64,000 bases of DNA from an uncultured Halomonas sp. (GTDB taxonomy: Bacteria > Pseudomonadota > Gammaproteobacteria > Pseudomonadales > Halomonadaceae). The notes below the pieces were generated by a model that was not told where the DNA came from, searched no databases, and was given only the letters and a program-made list of their open reading frames with translations. The stretch is taken from assembly GCF_947500835.1 (NCBI RefSeq), contig NZ_CANMTQ010000004.1:1-64000 (forward strand), written 5' to 3'. Below, one piece after another: positions 38,601 through 47,280 of the stretch. The translations under genes were made by a program, and so were the position numbers. Numbering within the stretch: position 1 is the first letter of the stretch; every line of letters begins with the position of its first letter.

Positions 38601-39698
38601 GTGAGGCTGAAACACCCGGTTCTGCTCCGCGTTCGACAGCCGCGCATAAAGTGGCAACACTTCCGTATGCCTGAGATCCGCGCGACGCAGCGTGTCTGCG
38701 GTCTCACGAATCTCCCGCTCACCGGGCAGGAAGATCAGCACATCCCGCGGGCCATTGAGCCAGCGCTTTTCCCGCTCGACGACCTCGATCTCTTCCATGG
38801 CATGCAGAATTCCCTCCTGAAGGGTGCGATCGTCTTCATCGTCCGCTTCCCGCACCAGGGGCCGATAGTGGACGTCTACCGGATAGGTGCGGCCGGATAC
38901 CTGAACGACCGGTGCCGGTATTGGGCCGCCCTCAGGCTGGGGGGTGGCAAAGTGCGCAGCGAAGCGCTCCACATCGATGGTAGCCGAGGTGATGATGATC
39001 TTCAGATCGGGACGTCTGGTCATCAGACGTTTGAGATAGCCCAGCAGAAAATCGATATTGAGACTGCGTTCATGCGCCTCATCGATGATGATCGCTTCAT
39101 AGCGGCTGAGATCCGGGTCCTGCTGGGTTTCCGCCAGCAGGATGCCGTCGGTCATCAGCTTGACCAGAGTGCGCTCGTTGGTCTGATCCGTGAAGCGAAT
39201 CTGATAGCCGACCTGCTCCCCGAGAGTTACTTCCAGCTCTTCCGCCAGTCGGGTGGACACAGAGCGTGCCGCCAGACGCCGTGGCTGGGTATGCCCGATC
39301 AGCCCACGCCGCCCCAAGCCAAGTTCCAGGCACATCTTCGGCAACTGCGTGGTCTTGCCGGAGCCGGTTTCCCCCGCCACGACCACGACCTGATGAGATT
39401 CCAGGGCCTTGAGCAACTCTTCCCGATGCTCGACGACAGGAAGCGATGTCGGATAGTTCAGGCTCACAGTCTGGTTGCGACGCAGGAAGAGCTTTTCCTG
39501 GGAAGCTTGCAAACGTTTAGTGATCTCCGCGAGTCCCCGATCCACGGGCTTGCCTTGTCGAGCACGACGCTCGAGCCCGTCCAGACGCCCTTTCAATCTC
39601 AAGGCATCCTGCAACAGGCAGTCGTCGAGTCGCGCCTTGAGGGCAATCAGTTCGGCGTATTGTGTAGCAGTGGAAGAAGATGAGAGCGTGCTGCTCAA
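35625..39698 (-). CDS. hrpA: ATP-dependent RNA helicase HrpA (DEAH box)
   Basis: A DEAH-box helicase of about 1357 residues (E. coli HrpA 1300), linked to rescue of stalled ribosomes and mRNA processing. Walker A GETGSGKTT is near residue 110, followed by IIIDEAHERS, ITSATID, and motif VI QRKGRCGRIAEG, then the HA2/OB-fold region and a long C-terminal HrpA domain (DUF3418). There is no ATG near the conserved start. I use TTG at 39698 because GAGG lies seven bases upstream; another TTG two codons earlier overlaps that site. A -10 TATAAT lies at about 39761-39766. First gene of the run hrpA-fabH-like-mlaA-PP2C-STAS. Confidence 0.93.
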   Translation of the reverse strand: MSSTLSSSSTATQYAELIALKARLDDCLLQDALRLKGRLDGLERRARQGKPVDRGLAEITKRLQASQEKLFLRRNQTVSLNYPTSLPVVEHREELLKALESHQVVVVAGETGSGKTTQLPKMCLELGLGRRGLIGHTQPRRLAARSVSTRLAEELEVTLGEQVGYQIRFTDQTNERTLVKLMTDGILLAETQQDPDLSRYEAIIIDEAHERSLNIDFLLGYLKRLMTRRPDLKIIITSATIDVERFAAHFATPQPEGGPIPAPVVQVSGRTYPVDVHYRPLVREADDEDDRTLQEGILHAMEEIEVVEREKRWLNGPRDVLIFLPGEREIRETADTLRRADLRHTEVLPLYARLSNAEQNRVFQPHNGRRIVLSTNVAETSLTVPGIRYVIDPGLVRISRYSYRAKVQRLPIEPVSQASADQRKGRCGRIAEGLCIRLYSEEDFLARPEFTEPEIQRTNLASVILSMLSLKLGDIAAFPFVDAPDSRFIKDGFRLLFELGAVDEGNRLTTTGRRLARLPIDPRLARMVLAGAEGECLREVLVVVSALSVQDPRERPAEKRQAADQAHKRWEDPDSDFVAWLNLWAGFERAREDLSGNQLRRWCREHYINYMRVREWHDTYRQLRQLLRDMDIHLPAMTRPVTIDPEKADEADRTALKQQHVRLHQALLTGLLSNIGQFIENREYLGARNRRFMIHPGSGLAKKTPKWIMAGELVETSRLFARQAARIQPEWIEPLADQLTKRSYSEPHWEMKRAQVVAFEQVTLFGLPIVSRRKVHYGPIAPQEAREIFIRRALVEGEYRTKAEFFSFNRALIDEVENLEDRARKRDILVDEETLFDFYDQLLPEGIVNGKGFEHWRRKAEADDPKLLKLDKATLLARSVDDISDVQYPDTLVLNGVSYPLSYHFAPDAEDDGVTMTVPATMLSQLPRHRLDWLVPGLLREKCIALLKSLPKSVRRQVVPIPDWVDAALAAMAPANVPLTEALGEFLRVKTGLRLAPEDWRREQLPPHLSMNLRVVDHEGKFLGQGRDLSELERRFFKAAKAGAQALSETADASEEVDGLPATPLAESYSTIQAGIRVAAYPALVEGKPRAALDKSSDQNSDKRSDKGLAIALFDHPDRAREAHRHGIKRLAMQRLPDQVKSLKCLKGLDRCALLFAKTGSKAQLIEDLVEAVFLHEIAFDPLPRSQEDFEARLAAQRDKLVPYGESLIGTLHKALEGHLAVTQALKGNLSMALALVYGDLKAQMQRLVYPGFISDAGDWLNEYPRYMQAAQIRLEKAPRERMRDQMMMQQVQDFESRLANRRKAQQQNGDEALALDEFGWWLEELRVSLFAQQLGTREPVSAKRLERRWAEITGRG

Positions 39699-39729
39699 GG
39701 ACAACCTCGTTGAAGATGATATAAGACGA

Positions 39730-39754
39730 TTTGCCCCGGCGATGCCGGGGCAAA
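39730..39754. terminator. GC-rich hairpin between fadD and hrpA
   Basis: TTTGCCCCGGC-GAT-GCCGGGGCAAA forms an 11-base-pair stem. On the minus strand it follows fadD by about 70 bases, so it may terminate that gene, but no U-rich tail follows. It also falls in the leader of hrpA if TATAAT at 39761-39766 is the hrpA -10, and could act as a leader structure. Confidence 0.5.
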
Positions 39755-39760
39755 GAACAC

Positions 39761-39766
39761 ATTATA
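39761..39766 (-). promoter_or_regulatory. Candidate hrpA -10 element
   Basis: TATAAT on the minus strand, 62 bases upstream of the chosen hrpA start. A clear -35 is not visible (TTAGGC lies 19 bases upstream). The perfect -10 in a GC-rich genome is suggestive. Confidence 0.4.
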
Positions 39767-39822
39767 TCGCTTGGGTGGTGGGGTAGCCTAATCGATCGCA
39801 TTCATCGTGACGATAGCGTTGT

Positions 39823-41484
39823 TTAGCCCTTGTCGTCACGCAGTTCTCGCCGCAGCACCTTGCCCACATTGGTCTTGGGTAGCTCATCGCGAAACTCGAT
39901 GAGCTTGGGCACCTTGTAGGCCGCCAATTCTTTGCGACACCAGTCACGCAGCGTCTCTGCATCCAGACTCTGACTGCGCGCGACCACAAAAAGCTTGATG
40001 GTTTCGCCATTGGTCTCATCCGGCACACCGACGGCGGCGGCTTCGATCACCTCAGGATGGGCCACCACCACATCCTCGACCTCATTGGGATAGACGTTGA
40101 AGCCGGAGACGATGATCATGTCCTTCTTGCGATCGACGATGCGAATATAGCCATCGTCCTGTAGCACCGCGATATCGCCGGTACGCAGCCAACCTTCATC
40201 GTCGAGCACCTTGGCAGTCTCTTCAGGGCGCTGCCAATAGCCTTTCATCACTTGGGGGCCTTTCACGCATAGCTCCCCCATCTCGCCAAAAGGCAGGCTC
40301 TTGTCATCCCCATCGATAACCTTGACCGAGGTTCCCGACACCGGCTTGCCGATGGTGCCCAACTGAATCGCTTCGGGTGGGTTGAAGGAAACAATGGGTG
40401 AGGTCTCGGTCAGCCCATATCCTTCGGTCACCGCACAGCCGGTCACTTCTTCCCAGCGCTTGGCCACGGCCTTGGTCAACGCCATGCCGCCGGAGATGGT
40501 CAGCTTCAGGGAAGAGAAGTCCAGGGCGCGAAACTCATCTCGGTTGCACAGGGCGTTGAACAGGGTATTGAGTCCGACGAAGCCGGTGTACTTGGTCGAT
40601 TTGAGCGTCTTGATAAAGCCGTTGATATCTCGTGGATTGGTGATCAGTACGGTGTGGTTACCCGTGTCCATCATCAGCAGGCAATTCACGGTAAAGGTAT
40701 AGATGTGATAGACCGGCAGCGGCGCCACGATGGTTTCGCTGCCTTCGTCGAATATGCCCGACATCAACACCCTTGCCTGCAGCATATTGGCGATCAGGTT
40801 GGTATGGGTAAGCATCGCCCCCTTGGCAAGGCCGGTAGTACCGCCGGTGTATTGCAGTGCCGCGGTGTCCTCGGGATTATGTGAAGCATCGCTGTGTTCA
40901 AGCCCATGACCTTTCGCCAAGGCCTGGCGAAAGCCGACATGGTCGGGCAGCGAATAGCTCGGCACCATCTTCTTGACATGCTTGACCACGGCGTTGATCA
41001 GCTGACGCTTGGGGAACCCATGCAGGTCACCAATCTCGGTGACCACTATGTGCTTGATACCGGTATGCTCGAGAATGCGCTCCAGCTTGTCCGCCACGTT
41101 GGCAAGAATGACGATTGCCTTGGCGCCGGAATCACTGAACTGATGCTCCATCTCCCGTTCCGTGTAGAGCGGGTTGGTATTGACCACCACCAGACCGGCC
41201 CGCAGAGCGCCGAATACCGCTACTGGAAACTGCAGGACATTAGGCAACTGAATGGCAATCCGGTCGCCGTGCTCAAGGTCGGTTTCATGCTGCAGCCAGG
41301 CGGCGAAGTCCGCTGAAAGAAGATCCAGCTCCCGATAGGTCAACACTTTTCCCATACAACTAAAAGCGGGCTTGTCGGAAAAACGCTTGATTGAGGCATG
41401 AAAGATATCCATCACCGATGTGTAGGCGTCCATTCCCTTTAGCGATGGACCGGACAGGATGGATTCAGTGGTGTGCTGGCTCAT
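39823..41484 (-). CDS. fadD: Long-chain-fatty-acid-CoA ligase FadD
   Basis: Activates imported long-chain fatty acids to acyl-CoA at the inner membrane. The 553-residue ANL enzyme has the P-loop YTGGTTGLAKGAMLTH, GYGLTETSP, the DGYIRIVDRKKDMIIVSGFNVYPNEVE linker and the catalytic Lys in PKTNVGKVLRREL, all as in FadD of E. coli and Pseudomonas. ATG at 41484 (MSQHTTESILSG) with GGAG upstream. Adjacent to hrpA as in Pseudomonas, where two fadD genes stand near a hrpA homologue (recalled). I see no clear PsrA box in its upstream region. Confidence 0.92.
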   Translation of the reverse strand: MSQHTTESILSGPSLKGMDAYTSVMDIFHASIKRFSDKPAFSCMGKVLTYRELDLLSADFAAWLQHETDLEHGDRIAIQLPNVLQFPVAVFGALRAGLVVVNTNPLYTEREMEHQFSDSGAKAIVILANVADKLERILEHTGIKHIVVTEIGDLHGFPKRQLINAVVKHVKKMVPSYSLPDHVGFRQALAKGHGLEHSDASHNPEDTAALQYTGGTTGLAKGAMLTHTNLIANMLQARVLMSGIFDEGSETIVAPLPVYHIYTFTVNCLLMMDTGNHTVLITNPRDINGFIKTLKSTKYTGFVGLNTLFNALCNRDEFRALDFSSLKLTISGGMALTKAVAKRWEEVTGCAVTEGYGLTETSPIVSFNPPEAIQLGTIGKPVSGTSVKVIDGDDKSLPFGEMGELCVKGPQVMKGYWQRPEETAKVLDDEGWLRTGDIAVLQDDGYIRIVDRKKDMIIVSGFNVYPNEVEDVVVAHPEVIEAAAVGVPDETNGETIKLFVVARSQSLDAETLRDWCRKELAAYKVPKLIEFRDELPKTNVGKVLRRELRDDKG

Positions 41485-41646
41485 GGGCAATTCTCCGCAG
41501 TTCTGTCGCTTGATCGCGATTTTTTATTTTTGCCCCAGCCGGCCCGCATTTGAAAAGCGCATCTGCAGGAGCGTTAGCGTTTTACATTAGCCTAACAGCG
41601 TCGACTACTTTAAAACACCCGCTTGAAACTATAGTTTACAACCCAT

Positions 41647-42438
41647 CTACTCTATATCCGCAGTAGAATAGCGGTCCAGTATCTCCCCCTGACGCCATAC
41701 CAATAACTCTCCCGGCGCCATCCGCATCCATGCCTCGTTGTCGGTCAGCGCCTCCGTGGCAATAACCGATACGATGTCGTTGCAGGTCGTATGTTCGACA
41801 AAATCGACGACAAGATCCGCGTCACGCAACTGTGCTTTACCAAAGGGTGCCCGTCGCGTGATATGAACGAGCTTTGTCGAACAGAAACAGTAAAGATACT
41901 GGCCGTCGGAAAGAAGCAGATTGAACACTCCCAAGGTTCTCAACCGCTCACACAGCCGATGAAGGACCGCCCACAGCAGTTCCGGTTTTTCCGGGGGCTC
42001 CGGGAATTGCTGGCGTAGTTCGCCCAACAGCCAGCAGAACGCATGTTCGCTGTCGGTACTGCCTACCGGGCGATAGAACGATAATTCAAGCGCTTGCCAT
42101 CCTTCGAGCTGACCATTGTGGGCATAACACCATTGGCGCCCCCACATTTCCCGGGTATAGGGGTGGGTGTTGGCCAGACCGACTGCTCCGACATTGGCTT
42201 GACGAATATGACTGATCACGATGTTCGATTTGATTGGATAGTCGCAGATCAACCGCGCGATGGGAGATGCGGAGGAAGGATGAGGATCCCGGAACTCGCG
42301 ATACCCCCCCTGCTCATAAAAGGCAATACCCCAGCCGTCGCCATGGGGTCCGGTGTCCCCGCCACGACGCAAGAAACCGCTGAAACTGAAACAGATGTCC
42401 GTGGGTACGTTGGCACTCATGCCAAGCAATTCACACAT
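41647..42438 (-). CDS. Class II glutamine amidotransferase (YafJ-like)
   Basis: A 263-residue N-terminal nucleophile hydrolase. Removing Met from MCELLGMSANVP exposes Cys as nucleophile; SHIRQANVGAVGLANTHPY and CYAHNGQLEGW are the glutamine-binding and oxyanion segments. No synthase domain is fused, as in E. coli YafJ, so the ammonia acceptor is unknown. ATG at 42438 follows AGGAG. Its start overlaps the end of the von Willebrand A gene by eight bases, so the two are translated together, which is unusual for this family and the main hint of function. Confidence 0.82.
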   Translation of the reverse strand: MCELLGMSANVPTDICFSFSGFLRRGGDTGPHGDGWGIAFYEQGGYREFRDPHPSSASPIARLICDYPIKSNIVISHIRQANVGAVGLANTHPYTREMWGRQWCYAHNGQLEGWQALELSFYRPVGSTDSEHAFCWLLGELRQQFPEPPEKPELLWAVLHRLCERLRTLGVFNLLLSDGQYLYCFCSTKLVHITRRAPFGKAQLRDADLVVDFVEHTTCNDIVSVIATEALTDNEAWMRMAPGELLVWRQGEILDRYSTADIE

Positions 42439-44233
42439 GCGGCTCCTCTCTTTGGTGACGACGCCGATGAGTGGCGTGGCGGCGCCATAGTGCAATGATA
42501 CACAGTAAGATGATGCCAGCGACAATCGCCAGCCACCCCGCAGGATCGTCATAATGCTCCCGCACCAGACGCGGCACCGTGTTGGCGATACGGCTTAGCT
42601 TCGCATTGAGTCTTTGCGCAAGCGAAGCATCCGGTTTGACGTCGATCGGTGTCTCTTCCATACGTTCACCGCTGAGTCCCTGACGATCCAGACTGGCATC
42701 ACCCAAGCCCCTGCGCGCGTCGTCATTGAGGGTCAATGTCGGTAATTCGAGAACGCGGGTTTCACTGCCCAGGGTTGCGGTGGCCGTCAAACGAAGCGGC
42801 AGCGAGATATCCGGATCAAGTTTCGGCAAGTCGATGCGCCACTCCGTCGAATCGACGGTAACGACGAGCAGCTCTTCACCCTGAAGCTGTGCTTTTATGC
42901 GCGTATTGTCATCGCTTAAAAGCGGATATTCCGCTTGCAGCTTGACCTGAGTGGCCGGTTGATCGACCTGGGCGCTGACTGCTGGCAGTACATTGACCGC
43001 TTGCTGACGCAGGCGCTGGAAACCCTCACTGCTCGCCATCAACGACAATCGAGCGTTACCGACGAAATCCGGCGCTGGCAGGCTCCCTGAAAAATGTCCG
43101 TTGTCGGAGGTCAATTGCACCGAGCGAACGGTTTGCCCTTGCGCGTTTTCCAACTCGGCACGAAGTGTCAGATCAGCAGGTTTGCCGTTCGGTTTTTTGA
43201 GAGTCCCTTGCCCTTCTACCCAGGCTTCGAGCCGAGTGACGAAATCCATGTAAAGCACTGTGGGTAATTCAGCGCTGCGCAAGGACAAGGACGAATCGAT
43301 GTTGATGCGACTACCCTCTCCGATAGGACCGTCAATACGCCACTCCCCTGTCTCCGGTTGAGGCACGGTGATGATATCGAAGCGATTCTGCGCCTGCCAT
43401 TGAACGCTGTCCGGATGGTTATCGGCGGTATAACGCTCGCCATCGGGGCCTATGAGCGTTAGCGGCGATGCATTGGGTCCATGAAACAAGAGGGCCGAGA
43501 AACCGTCGACTTGGTCGTCGATGGCAAAATTGCCATCTTCCAAGGGCACTTGATCGACGGGAAAGATACGATCGACCACGTCCAGGAAGGCACGCAACAA
43601 TGCCTCGGGGGTTTCGGCGACTACTGCAAGCCCGCCTGTTTCCCCCGCCATTTGCTGCGCCAGGGACTGGTCCACATCCGGAGAGAAGGCGATGGTATGA
43701 ATGACGACGCCTTCCCGGGAGAGTTCAGGAATCAACTCATTCAACAGTCGCTTGCGAGAAGCGGCGTCCTGCTGGCGCTTATCATTGCCATTGGCAGGAA
43801 TATCCACGACGCCATCGGTGAACAAAATCAGATTTCGTCTTGTACCGTTCGCGCCTGCCTTGACCGCCTCCCGTACCGCGCGCTCGATGTCGGTGAACTG
43901 CTGATAGTTGGACAAGGCAGGCTTGAGCGCCAACGCCCGCTCGCGCCACGCTGAATCGACCGTCGAGGTCGGTAGCGGATTGTTCACCTCGCTGCCAAAC
44001 GTCCATAGCCCGCCGGTAACCCCAGAAGGTAGCAATGAGACCAACAACTCGAGAGCGCTGTTCCCCAACCGATTGGGGTCGTTTTGTTTCATGCTGCCGG
44101 ATACATCGACGACCAGGCGCACGTCAGCACCATCGCCCTTTTCGATACCTTTTTCGTCTTGTTCCTGAGCCCAGCCACTACTAGAAGCTCCGAGCAGGAA
44201 GAACATCAACATTCCGGCAACCAGTAAGCGCAT
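42431..44233 (-). CDS. Secreted von Willebrand A domain membrane protein
   Basis: A 600-residue envelope protein: signal peptide (1-22, cleavage near GWA-QE), a VWA domain (about 35-220) with the MIDAS motif DVSGS at 43-47 and TDGVVD, then about 330 residues of beta-rich Ig-like repeats, a C-terminal membrane helix (AGWLAIVAGIILLCIIALW) and a short basic tail. It is thus anchored to the inner membrane with the VWA domain in the periplasm. It may belong to the conserved-hypothetical VWA family TIGR03503 (recalled, untested). Start ATG at 44233 fits the GAGAGG spacing better than the one at 44239. Function unknown. Confidence 0.72.
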   Translation of the reverse strand: MRLLVAGMLMFFLLGASSSGWAQEQDEKGIEKGDGADVRLVVDVSGSMKQNDPNRLGNSALELLVSLLPSGVTGGLWTFGSEVNNPLPTSTVDSAWRERALALKPALSNYQQFTDIERAVREAVKAGANGTRRNLILFTDGVVDIPANGNDKRQQDAASRKRLLNELIPELSREGVVIHTIAFSPDVDQSLAQQMAGETGGLAVVAETPEALLRAFLDVVDRIFPVDQVPLEDGNFAIDDQVDGFSALLFHGPNASPLTLIGPDGERYTADNHPDSVQWQAQNRFDIITVPQPETGEWRIDGPIGEGSRINIDSSLSLRSAELPTVLYMDFVTRLEAWVEGQGTLKKPNGKPADLTLRAELENAQGQTVRSVQLTSDNGHFSGSLPAPDFVGNARLSLMASSEGFQRLRQQAVNVLPAVSAQVDQPATQVKLQAEYPLLSDDNTRIKAQLQGEELLVVTVDSTEWRIDLPKLDPDISLPLRLTATATLGSETRVLELPTLTLNDDARRGLGDASLDRQGLSGERMEETPIDVKPDASLAQRLNAKLSRIANTVPRLVREHYDDPAGWLAIVAGIILLCIIALWRRHATHRRRHQREEPHV

Positions 44234-44246
44234 CGTCATCGTCCTC

Positions 44247-44675
44247 TCAACTCACCATCGGATCTCGTCGTTGCGAGGAAGTAGCCTGAGGGCGCCCCTG
44301 CCCGTCGTGTTGTTGTTGCGCGCCAGAACGCCGTTGACGCAGAAATCCCCATAGCAAGGCACCCAATGCGATTCCCAGCCCTGCTCCTAGCAACAACAGC
44401 ACTAACGCTCTGCCGAAGGTCTTTGACGCATTCTGCAAAAACGCAATACCGCTTACGACCACTGCCGGCGCCAGGCCTTCGTGAGGCGCTTGCCCCTCGA
44501 GCCGAGACAGTGTGAATCCGGCAGGCATCCACAATACGCCAGCCACCAGTCCCGTGATCGCAAAACGTGGCAACCGGGGCAACCAGCGAATCGCGAGGTA
44601 GCCAGTCACTAGTACAAACAGCGACAATGCAAGATAACTCAGCCATAGCAATGGCATGGAGTCGGATATCAACAT
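44247..44675 (-). CDS. Small membrane protein of unknown function
   Basis: A 142-residue protein with three or four hydrophobic segments (about 9-29, 37-55, 68-112) and a polar Gln/Arg-rich tail (QRRSGAQQQHDGQGRPQATSSQRR). I do not recognise the family. It is the first gene of the cluster ending in the VWA protein and glutamine amidotransferase, 13 bases upstream of the VWA start, so it is probably in the same operon. A GTG one codon earlier is also possible; AAGGAAA precedes both. A competing frame over the same bases has no hydrophobic pattern and is rejected. Confidence 0.6.
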   Translation of the reverse strand: MLISDSMPLLWLSYLALSLFVLVTGYLAIRWLPRLPRFAITGLVAGVLWMPAGFTLSRLEGQAPHEGLAPAVVVSGIAFLQNASKTFGRALVLLLLGAGLGIALGALLWGFLRQRRSGAQQQHDGQGRPQATSSQRRDPMVS

Positions 44676-44724
44676 CACTTCATTTCCTTGTCCTGAACTC
44701 GTTGATCATGGTACACCGCGTCCA

Positions 44725-46782
44725 ATGAAAGCACAGCCGCCGATTAGCCCTTCACGTTGCTCCCCTGTCACGCACTACAAACGCGCCGACGATCATCATT
44801 GGCATTGGCTCGAAAATCGCGACGACTCACGGGTGGTCGATTTTCTCGAGAATGCCAATGCTCGGTGTGCCCAGTGGCTGGCACCACTCGAGCCTTTGAT
44901 CGAGGATCTTTATCAAGGGCATTTGGCACGACGAGAACTTGCGGTTTCCGGCCTTAAAACCCCGCTGGAACATTATACCTATTGGAGTGAAACCGCCGCG
45001 GACGCAGATTATTCACACTGGTGGCGCCATCCCAATGATGATGATACCGCTAGACAGTCGGTGCTCGATCTTGAAGCAAGAGCGGCGGAACAGCCCTTTT
45101 TCGAACTGGGCGATATGGCCATTTCACCCAACGAGCAGTGGCTTGCCTGGACCGAAGACAGTCAAGGGAACGAGTACTTCGACCTTTATCTACGCCAGTT
45201 GCCGACCGGGGCGCCGCGCAAGCTTTTAAGTGATATCGGTCCGGAGCTGACCTGGGCGGAGGATGATCGTACGCTGTTGTATACCCGCTACGATGCAACT
45301 CAGCGCCCCGCCTGCGTCTGGTGTTTCATGCTGGATACCCAGGATTCCCGGCTGGTCTTCGAAGAAAGCGATCCGGAGTTCTGGGTCGGCATGGGCAAGA
45401 CTCGCTCACGCCGCTGGCTGATACTGGAAACCGCGTCAAAAGACACCTCGGAGTGTCACCTGATACCCGCCAACTCGCCCCTGACGCCGCCCCGCTGCAT
45501 AAAACCCCGGGAAAGCGGTGTGGAATATGGCATCGATCATCGCCCGGGCCACTTCTATATTCTGCATAACCGCGAATCGCCCCACTTCCAGCTCGATATC
45601 GCCGACGAGGGGCATCCAGACGAATGGCAGCTTCTATTGCCCCATCGGCAAACCCATACCCTGGAAGATATCGATGCTTTCGAGTGGGGCCTGGTGATCG
45701 CGGAACGCGACCACCATGAAGCACAGATGCATCTTCGGGTCATGGCATTCGATTCTTGCCATGCGCTTGGTGAGGACTATCGTCTGCCGTTGCCGGAGTC
45801 GCCCTGCAGCCTGATGCTGGGAGACACCCCGGATTTCGACGCACGCAAACTGCGGCTGCACGAAGAGTCTTTCACATTGCCGCCCCGCTGGATCGAACAC
45901 GACCTGGATAGCGGCGAGCGCCGCCTGCTCAAGGCCATGCCGATCCATGGCGATCTGCTCCCGGAGCAGCTTGTCTGCCGACGACTCTGGGCGACGGCTC
46001 GGGATGGCGAGCGCATTCCAGTGTCCGTGGTGGCTCGCCGGGATTTACTCGGCAAGGAACCGCTCCCGACACTGTTGTACGGCTATGGCGCTTATGGCGA
46101 GGTGCTCGACCCCTGGTTTTCGGTCTCGCGCCTGGAACTTCTATCCCGGGGCGTGGCCTTTGCGGTGGCCCATGTGCGCGGCGGCGGTGATCGCGGTGAA
46201 CCCTGGTATCTGGCGGGTAAGCTCGAGCATAAGGAAAACAGTTTTCACGACTTCCTGGCGGTACGTCACGCGCTGGTGGAGGCAAATCTGGCGGACGGCG
46301 AGCGTATTGCCGCCTATGGCGCCAGCGCAGGCGGCCTGCTGGTGGGGGCCAGTCTCAATCTTGACCCCCAGGCATTTTGTGCCGCGGTTCTCGATGTGCC
46401 CTTCGTCGATGTGCTGCGCACCATGGAAAACCCGGATCTCCCCTTGACCACCGCGGAATATACCGAATGGGGCAACCCTGGGGAGCCGGAGGCCCGGCGG
46501 CGCATACGCGCATACTCGCCTCTGGACAACCTGACAACACAGCCTTACCCGGCAGTGTTCCTGCAAGGCAGCTGGCATGATTCACGGGTACCCTATTGGG
46601 AGCCGGCCAAGCTCTATGCCCGTTTGGTGGAACTAGATACTGCGCGAGGCCCGGTACTGCTGCACACGGACATGGAAGCGGGTCATGGCGGCGCGTCCGG
46701 CCGCTTCAAGGCATGGCGGGACAATGCACGTCAGGATGGGTTCATTCTTTGGGCGCTGGGACTGATAGAAACGGCTATTTGA
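44725..46782 (+). CDS. ptrB: Oligopeptidase B (prolyl oligopeptidase family)
   Basis: Cytosolic serine peptidase cutting short peptides after basic residues. The 685-residue length equals E. coli PtrB (686). An N-terminal seven-bladed propeller (about 60-390) with AISPNEQWLAWTEDSQGNE is followed by the alpha/beta hydrolase domain with VRGGGDRGEPWYLAGK, the nucleophile Ser in YGASAGGLLVG, and the catalytic His in EAGHGGASGRF. ATG at 44725 gives the family N-terminus; upstream in-frame ATG 44656 would overlap the divergent gene. Stands alone, transcribed divergently from the VWA cluster. Confidence 0.9.
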   Translation: MKAQPPISPSRCSPVTHYKRADDHHWHWLENRDDSRVVDFLENANARCAQWLAPLEPLIEDLYQGHLARRELAVSGLKTPLEHYTYWSETAADADYSHWWRHPNDDDTARQSVLDLEARAAEQPFFELGDMAISPNEQWLAWTEDSQGNEYFDLYLRQLPTGAPRKLLSDIGPELTWAEDDRTLLYTRYDATQRPACVWCFMLDTQDSRLVFEESDPEFWVGMGKTRSRRWLILETASKDTSECHLIPANSPLTPPRCIKPRESGVEYGIDHRPGHFYILHNRESPHFQLDIADEGHPDEWQLLLPHRQTHTLEDIDAFEWGLVIAERDHHEAQMHLRVMAFDSCHALGEDYRLPLPESPCSLMLGDTPDFDARKLRLHEESFTLPPRWIEHDLDSGERRLLKAMPIHGDLLPEQLVCRRLWATARDGERIPVSVVARRDLLGKEPLPTLLYGYGAYGEVLDPWFSVSRLELLSRGVAFAVAHVRGGGDRGEPWYLAGKLEHKENSFHDFLAVRHALVEANLADGERIAAYGASAGGLLVGASLNLDPQAFCAAVLDVPFVDVLRTMENPDLPLTTAEYTEWGNPGEPEARRRIRAYSPLDNLTTQPYPAVFLQGSWHDSRVPYWEPAKLYARLVELDTARGPVLLHTDMEAGHGGASGRFKAWRDNARQDGFILWALGLIETAI

Positions 46783-46800
46783 GCCAAGAGAACACGGCTT

Positions 46801-47250
46801 TCAATCCTCGCAGGGCAGCACGGCGATGACATGGTCTTCCCACCTGTCCTCGGGAACATCGCGCTCGGAAACAGCGAAATGGGCGACGCTGACCCGAGCG
46901 CGATGCACGCTTTGGGGATCCCCGGAAACCAGAGGGTGCCAATCCGCCAGGCCTCGCCCTTCATGGAGCCGGCGATAGGCGCAGGAGTCCGGCAGCCAAT
47001 GAAACTCCCGCAAGGTCTGTAGATTCATCTGGGTGCAGGCGGGTACGCGAGCGAAACGATGGGTGTAATCCTGGCAGCGGCATTGCCGGGTATCGAGCAG
47101 CTTGCAGGCGACGTCCAGGGTGAGGACATCGCCGCTGTCTTCATCCTCGAGCTTGATCAGACAGCAACGTCCGCAGCCATCGCATAGCGCTTCCCATTCC
47201 TCATGGTCCAGCTCTTCCAGAGAAAAGCGCTCCCAGAAACGTTCACGCAT
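46801..47250 (-). CDS. ycgN: YcgN/UPF0260 cysteine-cluster protein
   Basis: A 149-residue protein with CDGCGRCC and CRCQDYTHR, the cysteine pattern of the YkgJ/YcgN family, which probably binds zinc or an iron-sulfur cluster. Function is unknown. ATG at 47250 with AGGAGG. It follows ycgL by 30 bases; the order rnd-ycgL-ycgN is a common gammaproteobacterial arrangement. It converges on ptrB with an 18-base gap. Confidence 0.87.
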   Translation of the reverse strand: MRERFWERFSLEELDHEEWEALCDGCGRCCLIKLEDEDSGDVLTLDVACKLLDTRQCRCQDYTHRFARVPACTQMNLQTLREFHWLPDSCAYRRLHEGRGLADWHPLVSGDPQSVHRARVSVAHFAVSERDVPEDRWEDHVIAVLPCED

Positions 47251-47280
47251 GTCGCCTCCTGACCACAGCTATCGAAACGC

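Noticed and set aside
35625..39704. Plus-strand frames over hrpA
   Set aside because: Shadow frames of the helicase; no ribosome binding site or domain seen.
44236..44646. Alternative frame over the small membrane protein
   Set aside because: The frame used has clear membrane segments and a ribosome binding site; the alternative is Arg/Cys-rich with no pattern.
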